A DNA stretch of 45,196 nt from UBA4421 sp028228615 (lineage in GTDB: Bacteria > Pseudomonadota > Gammaproteobacteria > Pseudomonadales > Azotimanducaceae): contig JAOJBS010000020.1 of the NCBI GenBank assembly GCA_028228615.1, positions 1-45,196 of the forward strand, written 5' to 3'. Below are positions 32,488-41,091 of this stretch, piece after piece. Made by a program: the position numbers and the translations under genes. Each line of letters begins with the position of its first letter. Positions within the stretch are counted from its first letter, which is position 1. The notes under the pieces were generated by a model. It did no database searches. It saw nothing but the letters and a program-made list of their open reading frames with translations, and had not been told where the DNA came from.

Positions 32488-32964
32488 CTAGGCTACCTGT
32501 TCCCGCGCTAAAGGACCCAGCGTCGCTGCACAAGTCTGAGCCGCTTCAACACCTTTAATCACAAAGTGTTCTTTGAAGAACTCAGGCTGGCCGTCGCTCA
32601 AAAAGTCTTGCGGGGTCAATACCGCTGAGAAAACGGGAACGCCCGTATCTAGCTGTACGCGCATCAAGCCGTCGATTACTGCGCTAGAGACGAACTCATG
32701 CCGATAGATACCGCCATCGACAATTAACCCGGCTGTAACAACAGCAGCGTATTCGCCGCTAACTGCAAGTAGCTTGGCTCTTAGCGGAATTTCTAGTGCA
32801 CCAGGCACCTCAATAAAGTCTACCTGGCGAGCATCTAGCTCTTGGAATTCTTTGTGGAAGGCGTCTCGCAGCTGATCCACAATATCGCGGTGCCAGCAGG
32901 ATTGCACAAACGCTATTCGGCCGCGCTGTGAAGTATCGGAAAAGTTTGAATTGAATGTAGTCAT
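32488..32964 (-). CDS. ribH: 6,7-dimethyl-8-ribityllumazine synthase, RibH2 type
   Basis: The penultimate enzyme of riboflavin synthesis, condensing the ribityl-aminouracil with dihydroxybutanone phosphate. The 158 residues match the RibH2 (type II, decameric) branch known from Brucella. IAFVQSCWHRDIVDQL is the N-terminal nucleotide-site strand. VDFIEVPGALEIPLRAKLLA is next, then GLIVDGGIYRHEFV with the His of the active site, LMRVQLDTGVPVFSAVLTPQ, and FFKEHFVIKGVEAA. AAGG lies 10 nt before the ATG. It stands apart from other rib genes and is preceded by an FMN riboswitch. Confidence 0.94.
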   Translation of the reverse strand: MTTFNSNFSDTSQRGRIAFVQSCWHRDIVDQLRDAFHKEFQELDARQVDFIEVPGALEIPLRAKLLAVSGEYAAVVTAGLIVDGGIYRHEFVSSAVIDGLMRVQLDTGVPVFSAVLTPQDFLSDGQPEFFKEHFVIKGVEAAQTCAATLGPLAREQVA

Positions 32965-33053
32965 CTGTTGCTTGCCTTAAGTTCAGTTAAACAACAGGGC
33001 AAACGAGGGTGCTTTGCTTGCTGCACACGAAGGTACAGACACAGGTAAACCTC

Positions 33054-33240
33054 ATTCTCATAACCAGACTTTAACTGTCGGCCTCGGAATCACACCGAGT
33101 CTGCTGTCCTCTACCTTGATAGCCAAATTCGGCTAAGACCTTCGCACTTGAGTTTCACTCATGTTCGAACCAGATAGAGCGCCCGCGGGCTACGCTTGCG
33201 CGATTACCGCCGGTGGGGATTTTCACCCCGCCCTGAGAAT
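33054..33240 (-). promoter_or_regulatory. FMN riboswitch (RFN element) upstream of ribH
   Basis: On the minus strand the conserved core is unmistakable: CAGGGCGGGGTGAAAATCCC then CACCGGCGGTAATCGCGC, later GCCCGCGGGC, and near the 3' end GACTCGGTGTGATTCCGAGG then CCGACAGTTAAAGTC and GGATG-like ATGAGAATGAGG. P1 closes as ATTCTCA (33240-33234) with TGAGAAT (33060-33054). FMN binding normally represses downstream translation or transcription. In the 89 nt before the ribH ATG two crossing pairings can form, TTGCC/GGCAA (covering the Shine-Dalgarno) and CTGTTG/CAACAG (abutting the start), suggesting translational control. That last point is inference. Confidence 0.93.
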
Positions 33241-33572
33241 CATCGTTAAATAGACGATGCACGGAGTATACGTAACAACGTTGGCATTTTACAAACACAT
33301 TTTGCCATCACATTTTGCTATCACGGGCCAACAGCATGCCGAGAAATTACTCGCCTAAAAATTGAACGCTTGATCGCTAAAAACAGTAACCGGTACCGTG
33401 CTTTGATGCAGGAATGATGCAATCGGTTGGTTGTAGGGATCGTTGTTTAGCCACGCGTCTTGGAGAACTGCAACCTTCTCTCACCGCCGGCAAATTGCCC
33501 CACAACCATCAGGGCACCTGACCTTCACCTAAATCATGTTTCGCTCAACTAGCAGTGCTAAAAAACAGCACT
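33241..33572. promoter_or_regulatory. promoter region of the ribH transcript and end of the CoA-ligase gene
   Basis: The minus-strand promoter for the riboswitch must lie here. A hairpin CATCG-9 nt-CGATG lies immediately upstream of P1 (about 33242-33260). CACATTTTGC(C/T)AT occurs twice in tandem near 33295-33321. No gene recognised. Confidence 0.4.
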
Positions 33573-35132
33573 TTATTGAACAATTCGGGATTTACTCTCA
33601 CCCCAATAGCGGTCTCGCAACACCCGCTTATAGAGCTTGCCAGTGGGCAAACGAGGTAGCTCAGCTTCGTAGTCAATAGAACGAGGCACTTTCTGACGTG
33701 AGAGGTGTTCTGAAAGATAGCCAAGCAACTCATCCGTGAGACTCTCATCCCCTGCTACCCCAGGAATGGTTTGAACAACCGCCTTTACCTCTTCACCTAA
33801 ATCTACGTTAGGCACGCCAAATACCGCAGCATCCGCGACTTTAGGGTGTGCGATCAACAAGTCTTCACACTCTTGAGGGTAGATATTCACCCCACCAGAA
33901 ATAATCATAAAAGTTTTACGATCAGTGAGGTACAAAAAACCGTCGTCATCCACATAGCCCACATCACCGACTGTGGTCATAGAACCGTCTGGTGAAGTTG
34001 ACTCAGCTGTCTTAGCCGCGTCATTGTGATAGCTAAATTCTGTTGCTGTTTTAAACCAAAGAGTGCCCGGCTCACCATTGGGTAACGGCTGCATCTCGTC
34101 GTCTAAAATCGTTAGGTCTCCTAACACCACTTTGCCGACAGTGCCCTGATGCGCTAACCACTCTTGAGAATTACATGCAGCAAACCCTAGGCCCTCTGTA
34201 GCGCCGTAATATTCGTGAATAATAGGCCCCCACCACTCGATCATCTGCTGTTTAACCATCACTGGACAAGGTGCTGCTGCATGCACGGCGATTTCAAGCG
34301 AAGATAGATCTGCGCGGGTCCGCTCAGCTTCGGTGAGTTTCAACATACGGCTAAACATAGTCGGCACCAGTTGTGTGTGACTGATCTGATAACGCTCAAT
34401 CAAATGTAAGTACTCTAGTGGATCAAAGCGTTCCATGATCACCACAGTGCCGCCAAACCGCAGTGTCAAGCTGACTGCGGCCTGAGGTGCCGAGTGATAC
34501 AACGGCGCTGGAGAGAGATAAATCATATCCTCGCGATAGCCCCACAAGGCCCCTAAAAACTGAAAAATGGGCAACGGCTCGGACGGTGACTGCTTAGGCA
34601 ACGGGCGAATAATGCCTTTGGGCTGCCCCGTCGTGCCAGATGAATAAAGCATTGAGGTACCCAAGAATTCCTCTGCCAAGGGCGCAGTTGAGCAAACCTC
34701 TACCGCTGCGGCAAAGTCCAGCATACCTTCAGGTAAATCAACGTCGCCAGCATCGGTGACGAGGACCATTTGAATGTTAGGGCAGCTGGCTAAGGCATCT
34801 ACTACGACATCAATTTTGGACTTCGACGTAATCAGTACTTTTGATTCCGAATTGTTAACTATGTAGGCCAGCTCATCGCCAGTCAGGTAAGAGTTGATGC
34901 ACGTGTAATAAAGACCCGCTCGCTCTCCAGCAGCGCAAGCCTCCATATACCGTTCATTATTTTCCATAAAAATAGAATAATGATCCTGGAATTGTAGATC
35001 CTGTGAACGTAAAAAATGTGCAAGCTGGTTCGAGCGCGCCTCGAATTGCGCATAACTCACGGTCAAACCGCTGCCGGCCATTATAAATGCTGGCCGATCT
35101 GGATTGGTTAACGCGTATTGTCCTGGATACAT
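33573..35132 (-). CDS. acyl-CoA synthetase (AMP-binding family)
   Basis: A 519-residue ANL-superfamily ligase that adenylates a carboxylic acid and forms its CoA ester. The P-loop is MLYSSGTTGQPKGI, motif A5 is YYGATEGLGF, the ribose-binding Asp and hinge are YLTDRKTFMIISGGVNIYPQ, and the catalytic A10 lysine is in RLPTGKLYKRVLRD. The full length and motifs suggest activity. Substrate class (fatty, aryl or bile acid) is not decided by sequence. AGGGAAG lies 5 nt before the ATG. It follows the isomerase-like and COG3687 genes on the same strand after 142 bp, so it may act on the acid formed from their product. Confidence 0.93.
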   Translation of the reverse strand: MYPGQYALTNPDRPAFIMAGSGLTVSYAQFEARSNQLAHFLRSQDLQFQDHYSIFMENNERYMEACAAGERAGLYYTCINSYLTGDELAYIVNNSESKVLITSKSKIDVVVDALASCPNIQMVLVTDAGDVDLPEGMLDFAAAVEVCSTAPLAEEFLGTSMLYSSGTTGQPKGIIRPLPKQSPSEPLPIFQFLGALWGYREDMIYLSPAPLYHSAPQAAVSLTLRFGGTVVIMERFDPLEYLHLIERYQISHTQLVPTMFSRMLKLTEAERTRADLSSLEIAVHAAAPCPVMVKQQMIEWWGPIIHEYYGATEGLGFAACNSQEWLAHQGTVGKVVLGDLTILDDEMQPLPNGEPGTLWFKTATEFSYHNDAAKTAESTSPDGSMTTVGDVGYVDDDGFLYLTDRKTFMIISGGVNIYPQECEDLLIAHPKVADAAVFGVPNVDLGEEVKAVVQTIPGVAGDESLTDELLGYLSEHLSRQKVPRSIDYEAELPRLPTGKLYKRVLRDRYWGESKSRIVQ

Positions 35133-35274
35133 AAGACTTCCCTGTTCTTTTTAATTGTTCTTTTTAGCTGATCTTGTTCTGGTTTTTTGATTTGTTTACT
35201 CTTTTTTCTTCACGCCAGCTCGAATGCTGATTCAACCAACGAAGGCCGTTAGTTTGCTTTCCATTTAACTTGTC

Positions 35275-35769
35275 TTAACTTTGCCTGATTTTGGCTTGCT
35301 CGAAGGCCGATAGAGCAAATATCGACACCGCGATAAATGTGAAGATCATGCCGGCGCCACCGCCTAAAAATGCAAGCGCTCCCGCCAAGTCTCCTTCGCC
35401 GTAGGGCGTTGTAGAAACCGACAACCCTCTGTTGGCTGCAAGGTTACCGGCCCAATAGAAAACCGTATTCGCCCAACCGGTAATAATCATACCCCAGCCC
35501 GCCCACTGCTCACGTCGCCCTGACAGAGCTAAGGTTTGCATTAAGTAGGCGGCGCCGGCAATCATCACGCCATTGAGAATGCCACCCACGTGAGCCGCCT
35601 GCCAACCCCTAGTGGACCCAGGAATTACAACCTTCCACTCTGGCAGCGGCCATAAGGTCACTGCGTCTAATAGAGAGAATATGAGCATTACGCCGGCTAC
35701 CAGACCTATGAGTAGCACAACCATTGCGTTGCCTATAACGAGATATCTCAACCTTTCATCTTGGTGCAT
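35275..35769 (-). CDS. styrene-oxide-isomerase-like membrane haem protein
   Basis: A 164-residue, four-helix membrane protein. From memory of StyC it aligns without gaps in the core at a constant offset of two: IPGSTRGWQAAHVGG then ILNGVM matches VPGSPEGWARAHSG-PALNG. Haem ligand His58 corresponds to H60 and Asn64 to N66. The active-site segment GWANTVFYWAGNLAANRGL (N101, Y105) matches GWSNVGFYLFSNFSPNRGL. GEGDLAGALAFLG follows. StyC isomerises styrene oxide to phenylacetaldehyde by a haem-assisted Meinwald rearrangement; the substrate here is unknown. AAGG lies 6 nt before the ATG, overlapping the stop of the COG3687 gene 8 bp upstream, so the two form an operon. Confidence 0.72.
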   Translation of the reverse strand: MHQDERLRYLVIGNAMVVLLIGLVAGVMLIFSLLDAVTLWPLPEWKVVIPGSTRGWQAAHVGGILNGVMIAGAAYLMQTLALSGRREQWAGWGMIITGWANTVFYWAGNLAANRGLSVSTTPYGEGDLAGALAFLGGGAGMIFTFIAVSIFALSAFEQAKIRQS

Positions 35770-35777
35770 TGTCAGCC

Positions 35778-36662
35778 TTAAAGTTTAAGTATAGCCGCCA
35801 TCTTATTGTCATCTAACGTCAAAACGTCATTGTCTTGGCGATAAAATTCCCGCCATGCCACTGCAATGGGGTTTTGCTCAGCGTTGCATATTGGATGGTT
35901 GCGCGGGTGATAAGAACGAGAAAATACCGGCAACGCAGCACGTGCCAGATCCCGCGCAAAGGAAGCAAAAAATTTCCAAGCGCGCACTTTATTTTTAAAT
36001 CGCAGATACCGGCGCTCACCTTTAAGCATTAGTCGATAAGCTTTGAACGTTTCCCAGCATATATGCAAAAAAGCATAGACCACCATGTAGCGGCGATAGC
36101 CTTCAGAATCTGGGTAATTGGCCTTAAAAAAATCAAATGCTACGCCACCGTGCTCTACCTCTTCGACTTGGTGCCAAACCCACAGAGCGCGAATGGTAGG
36201 GTCTGCTTCCTGCATGAGTTCTTCATATCGGTTAAGAATAATCATGCCGCCGAGAAAGGTGAAAGTTTCGTAGCCAGCAGTAAATCCGATGTGAAATTTT
36301 TTGTCTTTTTTGGCAAAGGCGTTAGCGAAGTAATTTTGCGCCCCCGCATCTAACGCAGAGAGCCCAGGATACTTCTCAGCCATCTTCTCGGTCCACTTAA
36401 CAAAGTTAAAGGCGTGATGCGCCTCCTGACCGATCAAAGCCTGCACCTCACTAAGCAACTTCTCATCCTTAACCTCACCTCTATAAGCCCGCATAGTTTT
36501 CACTAAAAAACGTTCGAAATGCGGAACATGAATGCCCAAGGCGTTAATGAACATTGAAAATTCTGGATTGGTGCGACTCCACAGCGGATCTGCTACTTGG
36601 TTTTGTGAGAAATCGAATTTCATTGGGCGGACCGGAATATGGTCCATTGGATGTACGTTCAT
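35778..36662 (-). CDS. COG3687 / PF10118 predicted metal-dependent hydrolase
   Basis: A 294-residue helical protein with ferritin-like metal motifs: GQEAHHAFNF (E-x-x-H) and WHQVEEVEHGGVAFDFF (E-x-x-E-x-E-H), which would build a diiron site. It opens MNVHPMDHIPVRPMKFDF. The start at 36662 is chosen because AAGGGAG sits 7 nt upstream; the frame is open for 53 more codons, but that part looks like translated promoter. Members are annotated hydrolases without firm biochemistry; a diiron oxidase or oxygenase is an equally fair guess. First gene of the operon with the isomerase-like protein. Confidence 0.88.
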   Translation of the reverse strand: MNVHPMDHIPVRPMKFDFSQNQVADPLWSRTNPEFSMFINALGIHVPHFERFLVKTMRAYRGEVKDEKLLSEVQALIGQEAHHAFNFVKWTEKMAEKYPGLSALDAGAQNYFANAFAKKDKKFHIGFTAGYETFTFLGGMIILNRYEELMQEADPTIRALWVWHQVEEVEHGGVAFDFFKANYPDSEGYRRYMVVYAFLHICWETFKAYRLMLKGERRYLRFKNKVRAWKFFASFARDLARAALPVFSRSYHPRNHPICNAEQNPIAVAWREFYRQDNDVLTLDDNKMAAILKL

Positions 36663-36860
36663 TGTTTGCTCCCTTAACGCCAGCATAGCCGAAACATACA
36701 CTGCTGCAAGCCAAAACTCTGCGAGCTGTATCGACGCGGGATAGGCGCAGATAAATAGGCGTAGACCGCCTATTTGTAGTAGTTTCGGGGGTAATATATT
36801 AAACAGCAATGCGGCCAACATGCCGCCGAGAAGCTCGCTGATACAACTGGAAGATAGTCT

Positions 36861-38648
36861 ATGAACATATCACGCCTCAAGAAAATCGCGGCTGCGACTA
36901 CAACGTTTTTGCTCTTGATTATGCAATTTGGACAACCGGCTTACGCCGACCGCAAGGCGAACATCAGTACCAAGGCAAAGAGCGGTAAATGCGACTACCA
37001 CCAAGTTGGACAAAAGCATTTATATTGGGGCGACCTCCACGTGCACACGGCCTACTCCTTAGACGCCTACGCATTTGGCACTCTGAAAACACCCGCACAG
37101 GCCTACGCATTTGCCCGGGGCGAAGCAATGACCCTGCAAGATGGCTCCACTGCTCAGCTTGATCGCCCACTGGACTTCGCTGCTGTAACCGACCATGCGG
37201 AATGGTTTGATTTACTGCACATCTGCACGGACCCGCAGAATTTTGATGACCCCTATTGCGAGCGTTTAAGAAAAGACAGCTCCATGGAAAACGGCTCTAG
37301 CCTATTTGTCGATTACGTCATACCCACCATTACTCAAGAAGCACCCCAAGCCACACCCATATGTATTGCTGACCCAGCCAAATGCGTAAATGCCAAAAAG
37401 TCTCAGTGGCAGCGCGTACAAGACCAAGCCAACGCCGCAAATGACCCGTGTAATTTCACCGCGCAAATTGGCTACGAATGGTCTTACACCAAATCCTTCA
37501 GCCACTCCCATAGAAATATTATTTTTGCTAACGACAAAGTCACCCAAGACGCCATTGATTACATCAGGCACCCGACTTTAAGTGACCTATGGCAGCAATT
37601 AGAAAAACAATGTCGCGCTGAGGACGGCTGCGATGTGCTAGCCATTCCGCACAATACCAATATGGGCGACGGCATGACTTTCGACGTGGAAACCGAAGAC
37701 CACAGAACACTGCAGCTGCGCAGCAAGTACGAACGGTTGGTAGAGATACACCAAGAAAAAGGCAACAGTGAATGTTTGTCGCCACTGAAATCCGATGAAT
37801 CTGCAGATTGTAATTTTGAAAACTACATCACCAATCATTCCCGCCCCAAAGCCAAACTAGAGTTTACTGATGAGCAGTGGACAAAAATGCGCGGCACCTA
37901 TGTCCGCGGTCTATTGATGAGAGGCTTGGCCGCTTATCAAAACTCTGACGAAGCGCAACTGAACCCACTGCAAATGGGCATTATCGGCTCCACCGACAAT
38001 CACGCGGGTACCCCTGGCCATGTCAACGAGGCAGCTTGGCAAGGGGCCGTTTTCGGCCTTGGGAATTTAGATCGCACAATGGCGCGCAGCGTATTCAACC
38101 CTGGCGGTCTAGTGGCTGTTTGGGCTGAGGAAAATACTCGAGAGAGCATTTTTGCCGCGCTCAAACGCCGGGAAGTTTATGCCACAAGCGGACCAAGAAT
38201 CAGTGTCAGGCTAAGTGCCAACACCCAAGGTGAAAACTTGAGCTGCGCAACAGAGAAAAATTCATTAGCGACAGTCAGCATGGGTGGCGATTTCAATAAG
38301 GCACTAGGCGCACCTACTTTTAGGATCCACGCTCAAGCGGACCAAACGCCATTGCAGGAAATGCAGCTCATCAAAGGCCAGTACAAAAACGGCAAATATG
38401 AGGAATCAGTAATGACAATATGGCAACGCTCAAGCGCGGGTAGTGATATCTGTCAGATATGGCAGGACCAAAACTTTGAGCCAGAGGCACCGGCATTTTG
38501 GTATGCCCGCATCAAAGAGACGCCAACCCCAAGATGGTCAGCGAACTTATGTCAGAAAGCGGGCAGATGCGAAGAGTTTGCTGGTGCAGATGTCATGATC
38601 CAAGAACGCGCTTGGACATCGCCCATATGGTACTTACCTAAACAGTAG
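36861..38648 (+). CDS. DUF3604 family exported protein
   Basis: A 595-residue protein with an N-terminal signal peptide (residues 1-29, ATTTFLLLIMQFGQPAYA). The PHP-like metal motifs are clear: HLYWGDLHVHTAYSLDAYAF (H-x-H), DRPLDFAAVTDHAEWFD and GIIGSTDNHAGTPG. All DUF3604 proteins share these, which suggests a periplasmic metal-dependent phosphoesterase or hydrolase; no substrate is established. Cysteine pairs (CIADPAKC, CRAEDGC, CQKAGRC) fit export. GGAAGA precedes the ATG. Divergent from the COG3687/isomerase operon; convergent with the next gene, 20 bp apart. Confidence 0.93.
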   Translation: MNISRLKKIAAATTTFLLLIMQFGQPAYADRKANISTKAKSGKCDYHQVGQKHLYWGDLHVHTAYSLDAYAFGTLKTPAQAYAFARGEAMTLQDGSTAQLDRPLDFAAVTDHAEWFDLLHICTDPQNFDDPYCERLRKDSSMENGSSLFVDYVIPTITQEAPQATPICIADPAKCVNAKKSQWQRVQDQANAANDPCNFTAQIGYEWSYTKSFSHSHRNIIFANDKVTQDAIDYIRHPTLSDLWQQLEKQCRAEDGCDVLAIPHNTNMGDGMTFDVETEDHRTLQLRSKYERLVEIHQEKGNSECLSPLKSDESADCNFENYITNHSRPKAKLEFTDEQWTKMRGTYVRGLLMRGLAAYQNSDEAQLNPLQMGIIGSTDNHAGTPGHVNEAAWQGAVFGLGNLDRTMARSVFNPGGLVAVWAEENTRESIFAALKRREVYATSGPRISVRLSANTQGENLSCATEKNSLATVSMGGDFNKALGAPTFRIHAQADQTPLQEMQLIKGQYKNGKYEESVMTIWQRSSAGSDICQIWQDQNFEPEAPAFWYARIKETPTPRWSANLCQKAGRCEEFAGADVMIQERAWTSPIWYLPKQ

Positions 38649-38668
38649 AACACTTTTAAGCTTTTGAG

Positions 38669-39718
38669 CTACTCGCCTGGACCCTGCCACTCGCTCTCGA
38701 GTAAACGAGCACCGCGCAAGATATTGCCCATGGCATAATTGCCCTCATGACAAGCATACTCGTAAACCTTGCCCTCGCTGGCTTGCCAAACATACTTACC
38801 ACTCCACGGCTGCGTCCAAGCCGTTTCATCAACCACGGTGAAGTCGTAAATCAGGTTGCCTGTCTCAGCCATGCTGAAACGTTCTTCTACGTACAAATTT
38901 TCATCCGCACCCGGGAGTCCATTCACGTTCTTAAAGTTCTTTGTCTCAACCACTAAAACATCGCCTTCCCAATAACCGATGGAATCACCCAACCACTTTC
39001 GGTTGAGATCTGGCGTATGTTCAGAGTCAATGCGAATGATTCGCGCATCATGAACCATCTCTTGCAAAATCATCACATGATCTTCCGTCTGCACAATGCG
39101 CTTATAGTTGTTATACAGGCTAGAAATAGTCGGCACAGTAGAACCAAAACTGATTAGGCAGCGCTCAGATGGCGCCAAACTCTCAGGGCCATCAAACGGA
39201 CCCGGGCCTTCATTGGCCAGCCAAGAGGCTTTGCCATCATTTTCATAAAGAAAGCTTTGATAAAGAGCACTCAGCCTGCCTTGGGCTTTTGGCACCATTT
39301 CAGGTTGGCGACCATTAGGCGGATCGTAAATTACAGAAGTTCGCACCTTGCCATCCATTTCAAACACTTCACTACCGGGGTCGATCCAAAACGCGTTGTA
39401 CCCGCCAACTCCGCCAGACCCAGCAGTATTGTCGCCATCACCGCCTTGTGGCGGCGCCTCGCGATCGGGGTCGCTTTCATTTTCAGACGCCCACTCAATG
39501 GCAATGCCAGCGACCCAGTTGAGCAAATCTGCGAACCACGGGTATAAGTATTCTGTTTCACCAAGGAACTCTGGGCGCTCAAGAGGCGTCAGCGTGCCGG
39601 TATCATAAACCCCAGACAGATCCGGCTTACCGGAAGCGGTGCGCTTTATCTCGGCTTGAACAAACAACACACTTGTTAGCACCAAAACGCCAACCGTCGC
39701 GACTAATGATTTTTTCAT
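38669..39718 (-). CDS. exported protein of an uncharacterised family, 349 aa
   Basis: Residues 1-22 are a signal peptide. The mature start RTASGKPDLSGVYDTG and the C-terminal half SERCLISFGS, VQTEDHVMILQEMVHDARII, WLGDSIGYWEGDVLVVETKN and LYVEERFSMAE are the pattern of a common but unnamed family of secreted proteins in environmental bacteria, often found beside PQQ enzymes or amidohydrolases. An insert at ~80-105 is Gly/Asp-rich. No catalytic motif is evident; a beta-rich binding protein is likely. A run of seven G lies directly before the ATG as its ribosome site. Confidence 0.75.
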   Translation of the reverse strand: MKKSLVATVGVLVLTSVLFVQAEIKRTASGKPDLSGVYDTGTLTPLERPEFLGETEYLYPWFADLLNWVAGIAIEWASENESDPDREAPPQGGDGDNTAGSGGVGGYNAFWIDPGSEVFEMDGKVRTSVIYDPPNGRQPEMVPKAQGRLSALYQSFLYENDGKASWLANEGPGPFDGPESLAPSERCLISFGSTVPTISSLYNNYKRIVQTEDHVMILQEMVHDARIIRIDSEHTPDLNRKWLGDSIGYWEGDVLVVETKNFKNVNGLPGADENLYVEERFSMAETGNLIYDFTVVDETAWTQPWSGKYVWQASEGKVYEYACHEGNYAMGNILRGARLLESEWQGPGE

Positions 39719-39844
39719 ATCCCCCCCAACAAAAATTTAAGCAATCTAATAAGCGCAATCAGAAAAGCGAACCTCAGATAACGCTGCTCACGCCAACACC
39801 GAGCAGCGGAATGACTGGCCAAATTTGAAAAGCTGCGCGTAAAG

Positions 39845-40126
39845 TTATTCGTAAGTACAGTGATAGGCAGTGGGTCGTAGTACCCGAACTTCAAAGCTGG
39901 TATTTGCGGCGACTTCAAATTTTTCGCCGCTTGCAAAGCTTTGAAAATTATCGTGGCCAGGCAACTTCACTTCTAGCGCACCATCAATCACCGTCATTCG
40001 CTCGTACTGACTAGTACCAAAGGTAAATTCACCAACGGACATCACGCCCACCGTGGTGGCCAACGACGCTCCTTGAAAGGCAATAGACATAACCTGATCT
40101 TCAAAATAGGCGTTTACGCTCAGCAT
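39845..40126 (-). CDS. ppnP: pyrimidine/purine nucleoside phosphorylase PpnP
   Basis: The 93 residues are the whole cupin-like PpnP (formerly YaiE/UPF0345): MLSVNAYFEDQVMSIAFQGA, GVMSVGEFTFGTSQYERMTV, DGALEVKLPG and SGEKFEVAANTSFEVRV, ending ATAYHCTYE-like (PTAYHCTYE). The E. coli enzyme phosphorolyses uridine, adenosine and several other nucleosides. The length is typical. GGAAG lies 9 nt before the ATG. Same strand as the racemase upstream (160 bp), no tight coupling. Confidence 0.95.
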   Translation of the reverse strand: MLSVNAYFEDQVMSIAFQGASLATTVGVMSVGEFTFGTSQYERMTVIDGALEVKLPGHDNFQSFASGEKFEVAANTSFEVRVLRPTAYHCTYE

Positions 40127-40285
40127 TTGGGATACTTCCTTATTCTAATTATGCAAAATAAGTTGCGATAATACCTCCTGCTTCTGGGGTTGGGTAGTTG
40201 AATAAAAGGCGCCAAAACTGTCCAATTTTCTCGGCCGTATGCCCATTTTAGTGTCGTGGTACATCCCACTTAGTCGAGTTACAGC

Positions 40286-40993
40286 TCACTCCAAACTGTA
40301 GCTAGACAAAGCAAGCTTAACGGCTTGAGCGGCATGAAGTTCGGTGGTGTCGTAAAGAGGTACCCGCGTGTGATGTTGTTGAACTAAAAGCGCTATTTCA
40401 GTGCAGCCTAGAATCACCGCTTGCGCACCTTGGGCCTGCAACTGCTCTATAACTTCTAGATAGCGTTGCCTAGAGTCATCTTTGATTTCACCCATAATGA
40501 GCTCGGCATAAATGATGTTATGCACAATTTCTTGTTGCGGTTTTTCCGGAACAATAACCTCAATGCCATATTTTTCGCTGACCCTATCTTTATAGAACGC
40601 TTCGCCCATTGTGAATTGTGTGCCCAACAGCCCCACCTTTGTCACACCGTCAGCAACAAGCGCATCGGCAGTCACGTCAGCGATATGCAGTAAGGGGATA
40701 GAAATTTCAGTCTGAACTTCTTCGGCTACTTTGTGCATCGTATTCGCGCAGATCATCAAAAAATCTGCACCTGCAGTTTCAATCTTTTGCGCAGCATCTG
40801 ACAAAATTTTTGCGGCTTTTTGCCACTCGCCCTGATGTTGTAGGGTTTTGATCTCTTCAAAATCTGAACTATAAAGCCAAATCTTTGCTGAATGCGATTC
40901 ACCTAGCGCTTCTTTTACGCCGCGATTTAACGCCTTGTAGTAACTTACTGTTGACTCCCAGCTCATCCCACCAATCATGCCTATCGTTTTCAT
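40286..40993 (-). CDS. Asp/Glu racemase family, YgeA-like
   Basis: A cofactor-independent amino-acid racemase of 235 residues using two cysteines: C82 in MICANTMHKV and C197 in LGCTEIALL. It starts MKTIGMIGGMSWESTVSYYK, the classical opening, and has TKVGLLGTQFTM before the second domain. The CANTMHKV motif is that of E. coli YgeA, a broad-specificity racemase (homoserine and other residues), rather than strict aspartate racemase. GAGAAAG lies 5 nt before the ATG. Probably monocistronic. Confidence 0.92.
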   Translation of the reverse strand: MKTIGMIGGMSWESTVSYYKALNRGVKEALGESHSAKIWLYSSDFEEIKTLQHQGEWQKAAKILSDAAQKIETAGADFLMICANTMHKVAEEVQTEISIPLLHIADVTADALVADGVTKVGLLGTQFTMGEAFYKDRVSEKYGIEVIVPEKPQQEIVHNIIYAELIMGEIKDDSRQRYLEVIEQLQAQGAQAVILGCTEIALLVQQHHTRVPLYDTTELHAAQAVKLALSSYSLE

Positions 40994-41091
40994 TCTAGCT
41001 TTCTCAATTTCTACTGACTCGAACTAACTTCCGGCTATGCAACAAGAGGCAATTCACATTTAACAAAAAAATCAGCCAACGCCGGAGGCAT

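Noticed and set aside
36663..36821. 53-residue N-terminal extension of the COG3687 protein.
   Set aside because: AAGGGAG at ideal spacing before the ATG at 36662 and the normal family start make the extension translated promoter.
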